Origin: Ravibacter arvi
GTDB taxonomy: Bacteria > Bacteroidota > Bacteroidia > Cytophagales > Spirosomataceae
Reading direction: 5' to 3'
Assembly (NCBI RefSeq): GCF_039540405.1
Contig: NZ_BAABEY010000012.1
Coordinates: 139,435 to 203,434, forward strand
DNA length: 64,000 nt
The position numbers and the translations under genes are program-made. The notes under the pieces are model-generated. The model did not search any database, was not told where the DNA came from, and worked only from the letters and a program-made list of their open reading frames with translations. Below, in pieces: positions 26,108 through 36,300 of the stretch (positions are counted from its first letter, which is position 1; each line of letters begins with the position of its first letter).

Positions 26108-28033
26108 TCATTCAGCATTTTCAAACGTATTCGCAATCAATCCCAGGCTTCCCAGGAAGTCCCGGCACGCCGCCTTTACATTGTACGGTACCTTAAACCG
26201 GTCTGTCTTTTGGTAGGCTTCTTCAACGGCACCCACAAAAACAGACTTTTCCGGAGTGTACAAAAGCATGTTAAGCGCGAGCAATGCAATGTCCTGGTTC
26301 TCTGACTTAATGAAACTGACCAGGTTTTCCCGGGCTGCAGGCCGGCCCCAGTGATGGTAGCACAACCACGCAGCGAGGACTGCCGCCGGCGGATAAGTGT
26401 CCTGAAGCGCAGCCTCCAACTGCGGCCTGTAGATGTCGAGTCCTCCCTTGCGGTACGAGCAGAGACTCATGAGGCCCCAATACCGCCTGACGGAATCAGC
26501 TTCGCCAAGCAGCTTTATTTGCGCTTTCAATGATTTCTGATCCGTGAACCCGGACAGGTTGGCTGCCTGCAGGATCCGGTCAGCCGGGTACTTCTTTGCG
26601 TCCTTTCGGAACTCGTAGGGAGTCGTACCGGCAGGCAGGCCGGAAATAGCGTACTCGGGAAGAAACATCACATCGCGCGCCTGTTGCAGTTCTTTTTGCA
26701 AAGCGGCGCGCATTTTCTCTTTCACGCTCCGGTAGGCGGGATCTTCCGCCAGGTTTTTCAGCTCCCACGGGTCCCGGCTTAAATCATACAGCATTTCTGG
26801 GGGACGGGCTGCAAACAAAGAAGCCTGAACGGCGTTCAGCCTGCCGTCACGACGGTCCTTTCGCATTTCCTGTTTGATTTCGCCTATTTCCATGTAGCGG
26901 ATATACCGTACTTCGGGCAGAAAGGGCATAAAATTCCGCGTGTAAACCAACCTGCCGTCGGTCACCGTCCGTGCCAGGTCAGTACTGTTGTCAGAGCGAT
27001 CGCTGGAAAGAAAACAGTAGGATGGCGGTGTTTTCCTGGCCTTCCCCAAAAAAGCTCTACCTTTCATCTGCCCGGGGATCTCTGCCCCGGCCAGGCTCAG
27101 TATACTCGGTCCGAAATCCTGAAAATCGACAAGTTCCTGTACCGTACTCCCGGGCGCCCCCCAGGGTGACAGGTGGCGGTACTTCGGCGGGAACCAAACC
27201 ACCAGGGGAACCCGGTACGAGAGATCGATACTATTGGTTTTCCCGCGCGGTATTCCTTCGCCATGATCGGCGAAAAACCAGATAATCGTATTTTCCCTTA
27301 ACCCTTCGTTTTCCAGCCGCTGCAGCAACCGGCCGATTTTCTGGTCTGTCAGGGTGATGGAGTTATACACCCTCGCCAATTGCTTCCGCATGGCGGGGCT
27401 GTCCCGGTAAAAGGGCGGAACGTCAAAGCCTTCGTCCGGAGTGCGTATAGCCGGCTCAAGCTGTTCCAGGACTTGCTTCTGATAACGCGTGTAAGGGAGC
27501 GTCATGGTACGGGACTGATGCGAGTCCTCAAAGTTGAATACTGCAAAAAAAGGTTGTCCCGGACGGCGATGACTCCAATCGGCCGCCGCGTCGCATTCAT
27601 TCCAGGCCTCAGCGATGAAATTCTTTTCCCCGGCGATATTGTAGTCGGTCTTCTTATTATTGACCGTAAAATAACCTGCCTGACGGAGGTAGTACGGAAA
27701 CCCTTTCACAAATGAAGGCAGCGGGACTTTACTCCGGTGATGCCCCGTACCGGCCTCATAAGTTTTGACGGCCGTGATGAGCGCGGTGCGGCTGGGCGAG
27801 CATACCGATCCGGTTGAGAAGGCATTTGTGAAACGGTACCCTTCGGCAGCCAGCCTGTCCATTACCGGCGTTTTGGCATTTCGATTTCCATAACTCCCGA
27901 TAAATTCCGGGGAAGTGTCTTCAATGGTCACCCACAAGATATTGGGTCTGTCGTCTGCCGCATAGGCCGCCGACAGGCTTGTCAAAGCCAGGACTGAAAA
28001 CCAAAAAAACGTGTCCCTATAGCTATTTCTCAT
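26108..28033 (-). CDS. Exported S1-family sulfatase with C-terminal helical extension
   Basis: This is a 641-residue sulfatase. A signal peptide (about 1-26) is followed by NILWVTIEDTSP, the formylglycine site CSPSR at 78-82, and the ADHGEG metal motif. After the catalytic domain (about 480) comes an extra 150-residue part with repeated paired helices (AEADSVRRYWGLM, LAAWLCYHHWG, LALNMLLYT) that resemble HEAT-like repeats. The chosen ATG at 28033 overlaps the upstream gene's stop by 11 nt; an ATG five codons earlier is possible. The sequence implies translational coupling with its neighbours. Confidence 0.9.
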   Translation of the reverse strand: MRNSYRDTFFWFSVLALTSLSAAYAADDRPNILWVTIEDTSPEFIGSYGNRNAKTPVMDRLAAEGYRFTNAFSTGSVCSPSRTALITAVKTYEAGTGHHRSKVPLPSFVKGFPYYLRQAGYFTVNNKKTDYNIAGEKNFIAEAWNECDAAADWSHRRPGQPFFAVFNFEDSHQSRTMTLPYTRYQKQVLEQLEPAIRTPDEGFDVPPFYRDSPAMRKQLARVYNSITLTDQKIGRLLQRLENEGLRENTIIWFFADHGEGIPRGKTNSIDLSYRVPLVVWFPPKYRHLSPWGAPGSTVQELVDFQDFGPSILSLAGAEIPGQMKGRAFLGKARKTPPSYCFLSSDRSDNSTDLARTVTDGRLVYTRNFMPFLPEVRYIRYMEIGEIKQEMRKDRRDGRLNAVQASLFAARPPEMLYDLSRDPWELKNLAEDPAYRSVKEKMRAALQKELQQARDVMFLPEYAISGLPAGTTPYEFRKDAKKYPADRILQAANLSGFTDQKSLKAQIKLLGEADSVRRYWGLMSLCSYRKGGLDIYRPQLEAALQDTYPPAAVLAAWLCYHHWGRPAARENLVSFIKSENQDIALLALNMLLYTPEKSVFVGAVEEAYQKTDRFKVPYNVKAACRDFLGSLGLIANTFENAE

Positions 28034-29627
28034 ATTCGGAAACCTCAAAATCTGACGGACTGACCCAACCGGCTTTCAACTTTTCCCCTTTTTTCCATCG
28101 GTTGTAAAAATCGGCAGTAGCTTCTTCTGCATAAGGATAGCGGTCGAAAATTGCGCCTTTTCCGAACATACGCGGGTCGCCCTGCTTTTTGAGGGCTGCC
28201 TCCATTTCGTTTCTCAATTTCTTTAACACGTTCAGATGCGCCGCATCCGCCGCCAGGTTTTTCATTCCGTGGGGATCCTCCGTCAATTGGTACAGTTCCT
28301 CGGAAGGACGCTTGCCAAACGACAGATCCCAGAAAGTATCTTTTCCGTTATGTCGCTTGCGATTCAGGATCTCGGTTTTGGTCGGCCCTCCATCCGAATC
28401 AAGATACCCGGTCTCCGGATTTCCTGCCGGCCATCTTGCAGGTTCGTAATTCTTCAGATAGAAATACCCGTCTTTTACCAAACCCCGTACCGGGAAACCC
28501 GCATCGTCCGGGCGCCCGACGTCAGTTCGTTCGCGCCCGAGCAGGACCAAATTGCGCCGATGACCGGCCTCCTTATGGTCGTCTGAAAGGAGCAGCGGCA
28601 GCAAGGATCTCCCTTGTACCGGCTGCATGCCTGTCTTTCCGGCATCAACGCCGGCAGCCGCAAGGAAAGTCGGCGCAAAATCAATAAAGCTGACGTAGTC
28701 CGTTACAGTTCGCCCTTTGCTCTTCATTTTTCCTTTCCACATCATCGCCAGCGGGAGGTGGTTCGAAAACTCGTATACATTTCCTTTCACACGCGGGAAC
28801 GGCATCCCGTTGTCAGACATAACCACGACAATCGTGTTTTCCAGCTCTCCTGCTTCCCCGAGGAGTTTCAGAATCGCGCCCAGCTGGCGGTCAAAATATT
28901 CTACTTCGAGCGCGTAATCCAGCAGGTCATTCCGTACCACCTCATTATCCGGCCAGTATGGCGGAACTTCAGCTATATCCGCTGTTTTTTTACCCCCTAC
29001 CGAAACACCCGAGCCGTAGGTATAGCCGCGGTGAGGTTCCGCTGCCCCGAACCAGAAACAAAAGGGCTGTTCTCCCGGTTTCTCAGAAAGAAATTCCCTG
29101 AAGTTCTCCGCATAGTCAATGTTTGACATTGCCGGTGTGGGAGGCGTGATTTTCTTTTGGTTGTATAGCGGTCCTGTCAGCTGACGCGGTTTCCCGTTCC
29201 TGTTGCCGGCCTTCCCGGGCGCCCACCCTTTCCCGGTAAAGCCGGTACGGTATCCATTGTCACCGAGCGCCTCCATCCAGGTCACAAATTTATCAGGGAA
29301 ATAAGGGACATGATTCCCGGCTTCTTCAAGCTGCCACGGATTTCTGCCCGTCAGGATACACGCGCGGGACGGCGCGCATTTTGAATTGGGCGTGTAGGCA
29401 TTGGCAAACAAAACCCCTTCTCTCGCTACATAATCGAAGGCAGGGGTTTGAAGCCAGGGGGTTTTGTGATAAGCATTCAGAAAACGGAACGACATATCGT
29501 CGGCAATGCAAAACAATATATTGGGAGCTTTTTGCTTCCCGCCATTCCCGTTGGCCGCCTGAGCTGCCGCATGCCCCGCAGCAATCACCAGGAGGCACAG
29601 GAATATCAAATGGGTTCCTCGAGCCAT
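28023..29627 (-). CDS. Exported S1-family sulfatase (heparan N-sulfatase-like)
   Basis: This is a 534-residue sulfatase with a signal peptide (about 1-24), the metal motif IADDMS (41-46), the formylglycine site CAPSR (84-88) and VVVMSDNGMPFPR. NPWQLEEAGNH and the GKGWAPG block resemble proteins annotated as heparan N-sulfatases, so it may act on N-sulfated or O-sulfated glycans; this specificity is not proven. It is the first of three sulfatases in the locus and begins 33 nt after the metallohydrolase stop. Confidence 0.92.
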   Translation of the reverse strand: MARGTHLIFLCLLVIAAGHAAAQAANGNGGKQKAPNILFCIADDMSFRFLNAYHKTPWLQTPAFDYVAREGVLFANAYTPNSKCAPSRACILTGRNPWQLEEAGNHVPYFPDKFVTWMEALGDNGYRTGFTGKGWAPGKAGNRNGKPRQLTGPLYNQKKITPPTPAMSNIDYAENFREFLSEKPGEQPFCFWFGAAEPHRGYTYGSGVSVGGKKTADIAEVPPYWPDNEVVRNDLLDYALEVEYFDRQLGAILKLLGEAGELENTIVVVMSDNGMPFPRVKGNVYEFSNHLPLAMMWKGKMKSKGRTVTDYVSFIDFAPTFLAAAGVDAGKTGMQPVQGRSLLPLLLSDDHKEAGHRRNLVLLGRERTDVGRPDDAGFPVRGLVKDGYFYLKNYEPARWPAGNPETGYLDSDGGPTKTEILNRKRHNGKDTFWDLSFGKRPSEELYQLTEDPHGMKNLAADAAHLNVLKKLRNEMEAALKKQGDPRMFGKGAIFDRYPYAEEATADFYNRWKKGEKLKAGWVSPSDFEVSEYEK

Positions 29628-29660
29628 ATTTCGGTTAGTTTTGTTTAAAGTTAAGCTATT

Positions 29661-31769
29661 TTAATCCGGCTGCTCCAGTTCTTTCCAAAACCTCCGGACG
29701 CCAGCCATTACCGGTCGATCCGGCTCTTCGGCCGAGCGAACTATTTCATCGAGCGCGACGCCTCGTTTATGGAGCTGGCGCCCGATCTGTATCCCAACGG
29801 CCTGGTCAAATTTCCTCGCTTTGTGAAATAAAATCCGTGGCTGTGCGCCGTATTCAGACACCAGTTTTCGGGCATAGGCTCCCGCACTGGTCCAGGTCTT
29901 TCCGGTTGCTGCGTAAACCACACCGGAGATTCCCATCACAACCGGGTTCCAGGCCGGCGACGACTGCTGGTAAGGCCGTGCAATTTGCCAGTAAGGTTGC
30001 TTTCTTTCTCCCCGGCCCCACGCCACTGCTACCAGGAAAACGTCATGCGCCAAAGCCGGCAGCCGCCAGGTCTGCCCGCTTTTTAACCCGGCTTTTTTTC
30101 CGTTCCCTATAGCCGCTTCCCTGATCAGGACCCCGTTGGCATACAGCGCGACGGAATCTGCCGATACCCAGGAAGGCCCGGACACCTGCACCTTTACCTC
30201 CACTTCCCGGTTACCGACCCGGATGGTGTCGCCTGCTTGCCCGGAACGGTTAACCGTAATCTCGGTCAGCAGGCCAAAAGCCACCATGGTTCTCCCCTTT
30301 GCGAAATTCCTGAGCAGGGTTTTGGTATCCAGATTACCTGGCAATTCGTCATTTCCCCGGACGTAGGTGCGCGCCTGTCCGACCAGGTAGCGGCTTACCG
30401 TGTGCGAATCGGACGAACCGACGCCCGCAATAGCCCTGCCACTATTGATCAGCCCGAACCAATCTTCTACGGGCCGCATCATCTGCGACTGATGTGCACC
30501 CGAATTAATCAGTTCCATGGCATTGCCGGCTATTTCCCATCCGTTTCTGTTCCAGCCGGCAGCGGCTACATGCAACTTCGGATCAAACGGCCGGAAGCCA
30601 GCATGGATATCCCGGGGATGATTGAATACCATCACCTGTAGCCCCTTTATCTTCGCTGTGGTCGCAGTTACCTGCGTCCAATCAGTTGCCCCGTAGTCCG
30701 GCACCGGCCGGGACCGGTCTACCGGGAAAATATTAAAGTGACCGACACGGGTGGTCAGTTCCATTCCGTCGACCACCGTAAACCGGTTGCCAACGCCGGC
30801 CTGATCAATTGCCTGGCTGAGGTCGGCATATACATTGTGATCGGTAGCCACCGGCATTTCCAGGTGTTCACCGGCGAGGGTAACCACGCGCTCGGCAACG
30901 GTCGCATCGCCATGCCGGGAATAGGAATAGGTGTGAACATGGGGGTCGGAGCTCACCAGCCCGGATGTTTCTACCTCTCTGGCAATCCGTAAATGCAGTT
31001 TCCCTGTTTTTCCTTTTTCGACAGTCACTGTTGACGAATCAACTCCATATTCAAACCCGCGCGTAGCATAAACGGTGTAGGTGCCGGCCCGAAGCGGCAC
31101 TGTCGCTTTTCCATCGGCCGTGTAGACAAAGCCGGGGCGCAGTGCCAGGCCGGTTCCGGCAGAAATACCCAACGGTACATACCCACCGTTTCGATCGACA
31201 ATTGTAAAGCGGCCCGGCATCGGCAACTTCGAAAGGCGGTCTGTCAACTCCAGCTCCAGTTCCGACTCACTCAGTAATTCCGGCAGCCTGCCTTTTTCAA
31301 TAATTATGTCGCTGACCAGGATATCATTGGGCAGATCCGTATAGGGTGCTTTTACCATCGCAGCGATGCGCAACTTGTTTTTGCCCGGGGAAAGGATTCC
31401 GGGCGCCAGTGAAAACGCCGTAACGATCTCTTTTTCGTCGACTTCCAGCTTCCCGATCAGCGAATCATTCAACACCACCACCCAATCGTGCATGACCCCG
31501 TATTGCCGTATAAACATACTGAAATCGCCGGAAGATTCGGGTACTGAAAACACCAGCTCAAGATAGGGTTGAACGGGCAACCCTCTGCCAATGTCCGCCC
31601 ATTGCTCCCGGTTGCCATACCGCAGGTGAAATTTTTCCTGGGCTGCAAAAACAGTTTGCCCCGCGGCTTCGCCCGAATACAATATGAACAAAGCGGCCGC
31701 CGCCAGCCTGACGGTCCGCCGTACCCGGTGCCAAAGTGCATTAAAACCAAGAAAGACTTCAGCCGGCAT
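29661..31769 (-). CDS. CehA/McbA-family metallohydrolase (PHP-like), exported
   Basis: This 702-residue protein joins an N-terminal beta-rich part (about 40-265) to a PHP-like metallohydrolase domain. Metal motifs are HVH (277-279, in SSDPHVHTYSYSRHGD), ATDHN (308-312), GMELTTRVGHFN, FNHPRD and GSSDSH. The start at 31769 is 4 nt after the susD stop and opens a signal-like segment (about 14-38). CehA/McbA-type enzymes hydrolyse esters and phosphoesters; in this context it may attack the imported or surface-bound substrate. An upstream in-frame start would overlap susD. Confidence 0.82.
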   Translation of the reverse strand: MPAEVFLGFNALWHRVRRTVRLAAAALFILYSGEAAGQTVFAAQEKFHLRYGNREQWADIGRGLPVQPYLELVFSVPESSGDFSMFIRQYGVMHDWVVVLNDSLIGKLEVDEKEIVTAFSLAPGILSPGKNKLRIAAMVKAPYTDLPNDILVSDIIIEKGRLPELLSESELELELTDRLSKLPMPGRFTIVDRNGGYVPLGISAGTGLALRPGFVYTADGKATVPLRAGTYTVYATRGFEYGVDSSTVTVEKGKTGKLHLRIAREVETSGLVSSDPHVHTYSYSRHGDATVAERVVTLAGEHLEMPVATDHNVYADLSQAIDQAGVGNRFTVVDGMELTTRVGHFNIFPVDRSRPVPDYGATDWTQVTATTAKIKGLQVMVFNHPRDIHAGFRPFDPKLHVAAAGWNRNGWEIAGNAMELINSGAHQSQMMRPVEDWFGLINSGRAIAGVGSSDSHTVSRYLVGQARTYVRGNDELPGNLDTKTLLRNFAKGRTMVAFGLLTEITVNRSGQAGDTIRVGNREVEVKVQVSGPSWVSADSVALYANGVLIREAAIGNGKKAGLKSGQTWRLPALAHDVFLVAVAWGRGERKQPYWQIARPYQQSSPAWNPVVMGISGVVYAATGKTWTSAGAYARKLVSEYGAQPRILFHKARKFDQAVGIQIGRQLHKRGVALDEIVRSAEEPDRPVMAGVRRFWKELEQPD

Positions 31770-31773
31770 ACGC

Positions 31774-33231
31774 TCAGGGGTTCTGAACCAGGTTGGGGTT
31801 AAGCACAATTTCCTGCTGCGGTATAAAATAGACTACCCGCGGATCGTTGGGTTCAATCACCTGGGTTGTCTGCCCGCTCAACAGGTGGTACCCCGGGTAA
31901 TTCCGAACCAACGCGCGGTTATTCCGGAACAGGTCAAATTTCCGCTGGCATTCGAACGCAAGCTCAATCCGCTTCTCCTCGAGTACGGCATCCAAAACCG
32001 ATTCATGGCCACCGAGACTACCTTTGCTATAGAGAGAATTTGCCAGCCCGGCCCGTTTCCTGATCACATTGACATCCTCCAGCGCCTTTTCTTCCTGCCC
32101 CAGGTGGGCATAGGCTTCGGCTCTGATGAGGTAGATCTCCGCCAGCCGCAGGTATACGGGGGAGCTTAGTGTTTGAATTCCATCCTGGCCGGAATACTTG
32201 TAAATAAAATACTTGGGAATACCGTTACGTGTAGCCAACACCTGTTTGCCGGAAGCGTCTGTAATATACACCGGCCCGGAGAAACTATGCCTCACGTCTT
32301 CCGGATGCTTGTCCAGCACGGCCCGGTACGTTTCTGAAGTATACATTTCCCCCCATCCCAGCCCGGCTGTTCCGTCGTACATGGACCCTATTGAAGCCTT
32401 TGCCCGGTCGTCGCTAACGGTGTGCCTGATGGCAAAAATCGTCTCCGGATTTTGTTCGTTGGAAATCGTAAAATACTTCTTGTACGTCTCGGTATCCAGG
32501 AGCGTATACCGTTTCGAGGCAATCACCTCATCGGACATCGCAACGGCTTTCTGGAAATCCCCTTTAAACAGGTACACCCGTGCCAGGAGCGCTTTTGCCA
32601 CTTCTTTCGAGGCGAAACTGCTGTTTTTAGTGGATGCCATCAACCCGCCGGCTTTTTCCAGGTCAGCAATAATCTGGCTGTAAACCTCAGCAACCGTACT
32701 CCTGGGCGGCAGCGCACTTGTCTCGGTATCAATCCGGATCATAATACCCGGCCCCTTGCCCTCATCCTGGGTAAAAGGCCTGGCAAAAAGTGTAACGAGG
32801 TCAAAATGAGCCATTGCACGCAGAAAATAGTTCTCGCCGAGCAACTGGTCGCTTTCCGGCGACACGCCCTCTCCTACCTGTTCAATGATCTTGTTTGTAC
32901 CATAAATCACTTCATACGCCTTGCGCCAGAAATTATTGGTCTGGTTCATCGATTCAAGGTGTCTATAATTGTACGCATAGAAAAGGTTATCGCCGGTGGC
33001 GCCGCTCAATGTCACATTATCGCTCGGATACTCGGCGAGCTGGTGATAAAACTTAGCATAATTGACGTGTTTGACGATACTGTAATTCCCCAGGGTGGCA
33101 GTGCGTACGCCGTCCGTAGTCGTCAGCATTGTCGAGGCATCTTTCCCGTTATAAGGTTCCAGGGAAAGGTCGCAAGCCGGCAGGATAATTGCCAATGCTG
33201 CGAATTTGATATTACGAATGAGTGTTTTCAT
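31774..33231 (-). CDS. SusD/RagB-family nutrient-binding lipoprotein
   Basis: This 485-residue surface lipoprotein caps the SusC barrel and captures substrate. The signal peptide ends in LPAC with the lipidated Cys20. Helical repeats typical of SusD follow (SVAEVYSQIIADLEKA-like region, AKALLARVYLF and LRLAEIYLIRAEAY). The C-terminal EEKRIELAFECQRKFDLFRNN is diagnostic. It lies 116 nt downstream of the SusC gene; that gap contains an inverted heptad-repeat element directly in front of the start codon. Confidence 0.96.
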   Translation of the reverse strand: MKTLIRNIKFAALAIILPACDLSLEPYNGKDASTMLTTTDGVRTATLGNYSIVKHVNYAKFYHQLAEYPSDNVTLSGATGDNLFYAYNYRHLESMNQTNNFWRKAYEVIYGTNKIIEQVGEGVSPESDQLLGENYFLRAMAHFDLVTLFARPFTQDEGKGPGIMIRIDTETSALPPRSTVAEVYSQIIADLEKAGGLMASTKNSSFASKEVAKALLARVYLFKGDFQKAVAMSDEVIASKRYTLLDTETYKKYFTISNEQNPETIFAIRHTVSDDRAKASIGSMYDGTAGLGWGEMYTSETYRAVLDKHPEDVRHSFSGPVYITDASGKQVLATRNGIPKYFIYKYSGQDGIQTLSSPVYLRLAEIYLIRAEAYAHLGQEEKALEDVNVIRKRAGLANSLYSKGSLGGHESVLDAVLEEKRIELAFECQRKFDLFRNNRALVRNYPGYHLLSGQTTQVIEPNDPRVVYFIPQQEIVLNPNLVQNP

Positions 33232-33243
33232 TTGTGTAAAAAG

Positions 33244-33342
33244 GTTTGAGCAATGAGCGCCTGCGGCAGGCTGCTTTGAAGTACGAGGATGGCTTGGATA
33301 TTAAAAGCTGCCCCCTCAAACCTCACGCCTCAAAGCTCAAGG
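33244..33342. repeat. Inverted heptad element upstream of susD
   Basis: On the plus strand the left arm is two NNNTGAG heptads (33244-33257). The right arm is four consecutive CTCANNN heptads (33315-33342): CTCAAAC, CTCACGC, CTCAAAG, CTCAAGG. The left arm begins 12 nt upstream of the susD start codon on the minus strand. A second element of the same design is at 56223-56324, and its left arm differs from this one at only two positions. Confidence 0.75.
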
Positions 33343-33346
33343 CTGT

Positions 33347-36300
33347 TTAGAAACCTATGTTAATTCCGAACAATAATTTTCTACTGTTAAAATATTTGGC
33401 AAGGCCCGTTGCACCGGCTTCGAAACCGACCTCCGGATCCATTCCTGTATAGGGTGTCCAGGTGAGCAGGTTGTCACCGGTCCCGTATACCGACAGTTGC
33501 CCCAGCCCCAGCCTTTTGAGAATCGCTTCGGGAAATTGGTAAGCCAGTCTCACGTTCCGGAGCCGGATATAGCTGGCATCCAGCAGGAACCGTGAAGAGG
33601 CTTTGCTCGAGTTGAGATTTCCGCCGAGAATGGCTTTTGGATGAGTAGCCTGATCTCCGGGGTTCTTCCAGTACGATTCTCCGGGCCGCAGCACCACACT
33701 GTTCACAGTGGGATAAGCACCGTCCGCGCCCAGGTTCTCACGAAGGCTCTCGTACACGTCGGCACCGCTCACAAATGAGAACAGGAAGTCCAGCGAAATC
33801 CCTTTGTATTGTAAAGAATTGTTAAAGCCGCCGGTAAAATCGGGGATACTTTTTCCTACCACCTGGCGGGTCGCTTCATTATAGTTCGATGTGTTTTCCT
33901 TTTTCACGACAGCCCCGGACTCGTCGTAAGTCAGCTTTTCCCAAAGCGGCGATCCTGTCTGTGCATCCACGCCCATCCATTTCTGCATGTACCAGGTACC
34001 GAGCGGCTTCCCGACAATAACCCGCCTGACACCGAGGTCAATATCCTGGTTCTTGTAGAGCTCCATCACCCGGTTCCGGTTAAACCCGATATTAAAATTG
34101 GTTTCCCAGGAAAATCCGCCCGACGAAAAATTAACCGATGTTACATCCAGTTCAATCCCCTTGTTCCGGATAAACCCCACATTCTGGATCTGGGTCGAGA
34201 AACCGGCGGCCGAAGACAGCGGCACATCGAACAGCAGGTTTTTGGTATCGCGCTGATAGAGGTCAAGCGCTAGCGTAATACGGTTGAACAGCCCCAGGTT
34301 GAAGCCGAGGTTGGTTATATAGGCTTTTTCCCAGGTCAGGTCCGGATTGGACAAGCGCGCCGGAATAGCCGCCGAAATACCGGCATACTGCTGCGAGAAC
34401 GAATAGAGTCCCCTGGTTACGAAATCGGTAATGTTGGCGTTACCGGTCGTGCCGTAGCTGCCGCGGAACTTCAGGAACGTAATAGTACTGTTCCCTGCAA
34501 GAAACTTTTCGTTGGAGAGGATCCAGGATCCGCCGAGCGCCCAGAAATTACCATACTGATTGCGGTTGCCGAACTTGGACGACCCGTCCCGCCGGACAGA
34601 AGCCGTCAGGAAATAGCGATCGGCAAAACTATAGTCTGCCTGGCTGAAATAAGAATTGAAATTGCTCTTGTATTTGTTTCCGCCCACACTCACCGGAACC
34701 GCCGCTACGTCCAGGATACCCAACCCCGCAGGTACGCCGCCGCCGCTGCTCAGCACATTTTCTCCATAGTTGCTTTGAAATTCCATCCCGATCAGGCCGC
34801 TTAAAGTATGCTGCCCCCAATTTTTATTGGCTTTAAGGAGGTTCGAGTTCAGCAATGACTGGCTATAACCGGTGCCATTGGTTAACAAGCCATTCCGAAT
34901 GCCGCCGGTCAATGTCCTGGGATCATCGTAAATCTCCGACCTGGTATTGCCCAGATCTGCCCGGTTGGTGCTGGAAAAACTGAGAAAATCGTTGATCGCG
35001 TAGTTCAGGACAAAGTCGCCCTGTACGCCGGTAGACCGCGCAAGGCTGTAATTATACTGCATCGGGAAAAGAAAATTGAAGCGGTCCCGGCCGAACCAAT
35101 CCGGCTCCGTCCCCACCCTTACTGACCCGTCGGGATTGTACGGGTAGTCCGTCGGCAGGTTGTAAAAAGTAGTCCAGGCCCCGCCGCGCTCACCCGAGTA
35201 GTCAAAGGTAGTGTAGTCCATTTTCCCGTTCACACGGCCCGAAATACTCAGTTTATCATTAATCTGGTGCGACAGGTTCATGCGGACATTGAAACGCTTA
35301 TAGTCCGAATTGGTCATATTACCTTCCTCATCATAGTAATTACCGCTGACATAGAACCTGGTTTTTTCATTTCCCCCTGAGGCCGACAATTCATAATTCT
35401 GGGTAAGCCCGTTGCGGTATACCAGGTCGCTCCAGTCCGTATCATGATCCAGCAGGCTCGATGGGAAATTGATATTGAGATATCCATCCAGCGTCGTCGG
35501 GAACTTCTTGGACTCCAGCCAGGCCTGAATCTGCGCGTCGGTAGGGTTCGGGTTGGTTTTCTGAAGGTCCGCTATATAGGAAGCCCGTTTACCGTCATAA
35601 TCCGCCGTGTACATCGGAAGCGAGTAGTCATAGTACTGCCGCGAATTCATCATCCTGAACTTGCCCCTCAGCACGCTGCTGCTGCCAATTGCCGTATTCA
35701 GGTTAATTTTTGTCTTGCCGGCTTTTCCGGTTTTGGTGGTAATAACAATCACCCCATTTGCGGCCCGGGAGCCATACAGGCCTGTGGCAGCTGCATCTTT
35801 CAAAACGGTGACCGACTCAATATCATTCGGGTTGGCCGTACCGCCGATCACCCCGTCGACGACATACAGCGGATCGGCACTGGCCGAAATTGTACCGGTA
35901 CCCCTGATCCTGACCGCGGGGGCCGCTCCGGGCTGGCCGCTCGCCGAAGAGACGATAACCCCCGGCGCTTTACCCTGGAGCATATTCCCGAGGCTGGGAG
36001 TGGTTACGCCTTTTAATTTATCGGCATTAATGACCGAAACAGCACTGGAAAGCTCGCTCATATTCTTGGAGCTGTACCCCACGACCACCACCTCCTCCAG
36101 GCTCTTCTGGTCGACTTTCAGTGCAACCTCTACAAATGTCCTGGATCCGACTTCAATTTCCTGGCTTTCGTAGCCCACAAAAGAAAACGTTAGTGCTGCA
36201 AATCCCTCGGGCACAGAAATCTCAAATGCCCCGTCCACATTGCTGATCGTACCGCGTTGCGATCCCTTTACCACAATATTGACACCGGGCAGGCCGTCGC

